The notes beneath the pieces are model-generated. The model worked only from the letters and a program-made list of their open reading frames with translations, searched no databases and was not told the origin of the DNA. From NCBI RefSeq assembly GCF_038396675.1, contig NC_088931.1, positions 37,003,001 through 37,067,000 of the forward strand: 64,000 nt of DNA, written 5' to 3'. The translations under genes and the position numbers were made by a program. The stretch is from Hydra vulgaris (Eukaryota > Cnidaria > Hydrozoa > Anthoathecata > Hydridae). Positions within the stretch are counted from its first letter, which is position 1. Every line of letters starts with the position of its first letter. Shown here one piece after another: positions 33,951 to 64,000 of the stretch.

Positions 33951-34674
33951 TGTCAGTATGTTTATTTTATCATAACAATTCATTGCCTGAATAAATTTTC
34001 AGTTTGCAAGTAGAAAAATTTGAAATAAAAATTAGAATTAAAAAAATTCCTAAATTTGTCATCTGGTCACGTGACCGGGACACGATGACTCATTTTCTGA
34101 TTACTGCCTCCGATTTTATGACATTTTAAAAACTACCAACTACTCTAATTAAAGTAACACAAAATAAACTCTCATCGCAAAAAAAAGTATTCTATATATT
34201 ATAAGATTGAAAACCCATTATAAATAATCGAAGGTATTTTTTTTAAGCACATTTTTTTAAAAAGTAAACTTATGCGCACAAAATATTTTTAATAAAATTT
34301 AATAAAAACAATAGGCGTTTTAAAATACAAGATGTAAATACAGTTTTGATTTCACCCATTTTTAATTCTTTTTTTTAGTTGTTATATGAGTTGCTGCATT
34401 CGTCATCTCGCCTTGTTTTACTCTATATCATTAATAAAAATTACATCCGGGTCAAAATTTGCATCTGATTTAATGTGTTTGTCAGAAAAATCAAATTCAA
34501 GTAGATTTGAATTATTTGTGTGTGTGTGTGTGTAGTTTATTTCGCCGTTAAAGAATGTTTACATTGTTTATACATATATTGAAATTAATGACTGGAGCAA
34601 GAATTTCACCGTTCACACATTTCACCGTTGAGCCCCATATAAAAAAAAATTTCACATAACCGTAGCGCTTGGGC
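33951..34674. other. Spacer with (TG)n
   Basis: AT-rich, with a short TG microsatellite at 34518-34533. No gene is seen. Confidence 0.5.
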
Positions 34675-35285
34675 GCCCAAAGGATTTTTTGGTCTTTAAG
34701 ATAGCAAACTTCTAGACATGGAGCAAACTCCAAACATTTATATGTTTATACTTATGTCAAATAAGGATGCCTTGCAAAAAATTGTGATGATTGGAGCTTC
34801 GGAACAAAAAAGCCCTGAAAATTTAGTCCCACCTGCCCCAAACGTGAGAACAATAAGTTGATGAAATATTTCTTGGATTATTTTAAACTTGACTTATATT
34901 CATCGATAAATTTTAAATTTCATAGTAAAATATTTTAGCGTTCAAAAATTATGACCATATAAAGTTTAAACCCCCCTCAATTTGAGGGGGTTGAAAATTT
35001 TATATTGTCATAATTTTTTAACTCTGAGAGATAATACTATGAAACTTAAAATTTATCGGTAAATATAAGTGTAGTTGAAAATAATACGAAAAATATTTCA
35101 TCAACTTGTTGCTCTCACGTTTGGAGCAGGTGGGACTAAATTTTGGGGGTTTTTTGTTCCCAGGCTCCAATTATCACAATTTTTTGCAAACATCCTTATT
35201 TGACATAAGTATAAACATATAAATGTTTGGAGTTTGCTCCATGTCTGGAAGTTTGCTATCTCAAAGACCAAAAAATGCTTTGGGC
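34675..35285. repeat. Palindromic foldback element 1 (611 bp)
   Basis: The left arm from GCCCAAAG at 34675 is complementary to the right arm ending CTTTGGGC at 35285, with only scattered mismatches over about 300 bp. The centre is CCCCCCTCAATTTGAGGGGG (about 34974-34994). No ORF, consistent with a MITE or foldback. Confidence 0.92.
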
Positions 35286-35304
35286 ATAACACAGAATAAC
35301 AATA

Positions 35305-35931
35305 ACACAGGTCAATAACAAAAAATTTTTTTCTGGTGCCGAGCAAACAATTTGTTTTTTGTATAGCATTTCTCATTTTGATTTCAAATATGTAACTCTT
35401 TTTTTTACCATCAGGTCAAGTTGTCAAGATATTTAGGTTCAAATCTTAAGTATTTAGGGTAAAGTCCCTAATATTGTCGAAAAAAAAGTTATTTAAAAAT
35501 ATGTCAACCTGGGTCTCAAAAGAAGCGTATTTTCATAGAGATTTTAGAAAACATAAATATTTTTCCTTGAAATTTATTGACAAAAAAATTATGTGAAAAA
35601 ATGCTGAAGACTCTTAAAAAAAAGTCAACAGAATGTTATTCACCAAAAATACACAAAATACTTATTTTTATTACAAATGAATAACATTTTTAAAATCTCT
35701 ATGAAAATACGCTTCTTTTGAGACCCAGGTTGACATACTTTTGAATAACTTTTTTTTCGACAATATTAGGGACTTTACCCTAAATACTTAAGATTTGAAC
35801 CTAAATATCTTTACAACTTGACCTGATGGTAAAAAAAGAGTTGCATATTTGAAATCAAAATGAGAAATGCTATACAAAAAACAAATTGTTTGCTCGGCAC
35901 CAGAAAAAAACTTTTTTTTGTTGACCTGTGT
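35305..35931. repeat. Palindromic foldback element 2 (627 bp)
   Basis: Arms begin ACACAGGTCAA and end with the complementary TTGACCTGTGT. Long segments pair exactly, for example TCTGGTGCCGAGCAAACAAT and AACCTGGGTCTCAAAAGAAG. The centre is near 35615. It lies 19 bp from foldback 1 but is unrelated to it in sequence. Confidence 0.92.
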
Positions 35932-36630
35932 AATTCATAAAATGTTAAAAAACAACTATAGCTACTTTTTTTTTGTGCTAAATGTTCAGTAAATGAGTTT
36001 AAATTTATATATAATATAAAGTATAAATTTATATATATTATAAATGTTCAGTAAATGAGTTTAAATTTATATAAAAAATATTTTTTGGTAATATTTAAAA
36101 AGAAAAGAAGCTAGGACACCGAGGCATAAATTTAAAAAAATACGAAACTATAATCTGAATCATAGGTTCAAAATACTTGAAGATCCCAAGCCGAGACTCA
36201 AAACACTTTAATAATAACAGTTGTTTTTTTGTTTTTTTTACCAATTAACCGAAAAACCAGCCGTGCCATAATTAGTCAAATGCCTACATGTTATATATAA
36301 AATGCGGTTGTCGACTAGGGAGTCAATCTTCTATACAATTTGAAACAAAAAAATGTCAGGTATTTTTTGTGTCCAAAATTCTATAAAATTCTATGAATTT
36401 TACCTGAAGTTGTTAGCAATGAAAAAAACTTTTCTTTAAAATTATTTTTTTTTAAAATATAAATATACAAATCAGCCTTTTATCACCTAAATTTTTTGAA
36501 AACTAAACAAAATATTCTGCTATGCGTTTGCAACTAAACATCCTTTAAATATATAATAAACGCTGTCAATCATTTGCTTTTAAATAGTTGTTTCGCCTAA
36601 ATATAATACATAAATAATAATTTAGATTTT
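35932..36630. other. IARS 3' flank
   Basis: Holds the 3' UTR of the synthetase (from 36630 downward) and AT-rich intergenic DNA, with a small local duplication around 35990-36070 (AGTAAATGAGTTTAAATTTA twice). No canonical polyadenylation signal can be assigned with confidence. Confidence 0.5.
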
Positions 36631-63673
<27,043 letters not shown>

Positions 63674-64000
63674 CTTTGAATAAACATAAGTAATTTATAA
63701 TTGTCCCTATTTATTTTTTATTATTTTATTTAATTACTATCAATTAACTTAATTTAAATAAACTAGATTACTATTAATTAGAATACAAAATAACAAGAGT
63801 TTATACAAATTAATAGGGTATTACAAAACTATTAGGAAGCTTTCTAAAATAAAGCTTTATTAAGAAACAACTTAATTTTAATATTATCAGAAACAAAATT
63901 TTTATAGATCTTTTTTTTAAAGATAATTTCAGTTGAAATTATATTTACTTAGAGTCTGTTAAGCTACAAATGGAATCTTTTGTGTATCACTGCTTTTTGC
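63674..64000. other. IARS intron at the window edge
   Basis: The exon preceding DADKLIAKK is expected beyond 64000. The last 60 bases do not encode the expected end of the editing domain. Confidence 0.5.

Overview
The window looks like nuclear DNA of an early-branching metazoan, most likely a hydrozoan cnidarian such as Hydra. This is inferred from three things: very AT-rich sequence, conserved animal genes split by long transposon-filled introns, and dense Tc1/mariner, P-like and CR1/L2-type elements. No rRNA gene, tRNA gene, operon or CRISPR array was seen.

Two host genes can be reconstructed. (1) On the + strand at 1588-7999, a three-exon gene encodes a 193-residue VGLL4/Tgi-type Tondu protein with two TDU motifs, a co-repressor of TEAD/Scalloped in the Hippo pathway. 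Its second intron holds a dead DD41D mariner and a dead DD37E Tc1-like element. (2) On the - strand, the 3' two thirds of cytoplasmic isoleucyl-tRNA synthetase runs from 63673 down to its stop at 36631. It comprises 22 phase-consistent exons and 801 residues, including the KMSKR motif, and the 5' end lies beyond the right edge. Its introns hold a nearly intact DD34D mariner, a Tc1 relic, a decayed LINE with a 3'-terminal hairpin, several MITEs and minisatellites.

Between the two genes (about 8-36 kb) lies a transposon graveyard. It contains a 1.3 kb DD41D mariner (10318-11616), LINE fragments, and a roughly 1 kb foldback (13669-14656). Next to the foldback is a degenerate copy of a repetitive Cys-rich gene of unknown function. 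That copy is split by a 6.6 kb P-like THAP transposon (15742-22329), which left an ATTAC direct repeat. Further along are nested LINE pieces (23.7-26 kb), a tRNA-derived SINE candidate (about 26.06-26.29 kb), a 189-bp MITE with an 8-bp target duplication (27877-28065), a LINE with an uninterrupted 1011-codon endonuclease/reverse-transcriptase ORF (30780-33815), and two near-perfect palindromic foldbacks almost touching each other (34675-35285 and 35305-35931).

I see no multi-gene defence or metabolic system. The most unusual material is structural: nested insertions, a P-like transposase whose two halves face opposite ways, long perfect hairpins, and repeat families shared between the intergenic region and the synthetase introns. 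Family assignments rest on motifs read by eye and on recalled family features, not on database searches.
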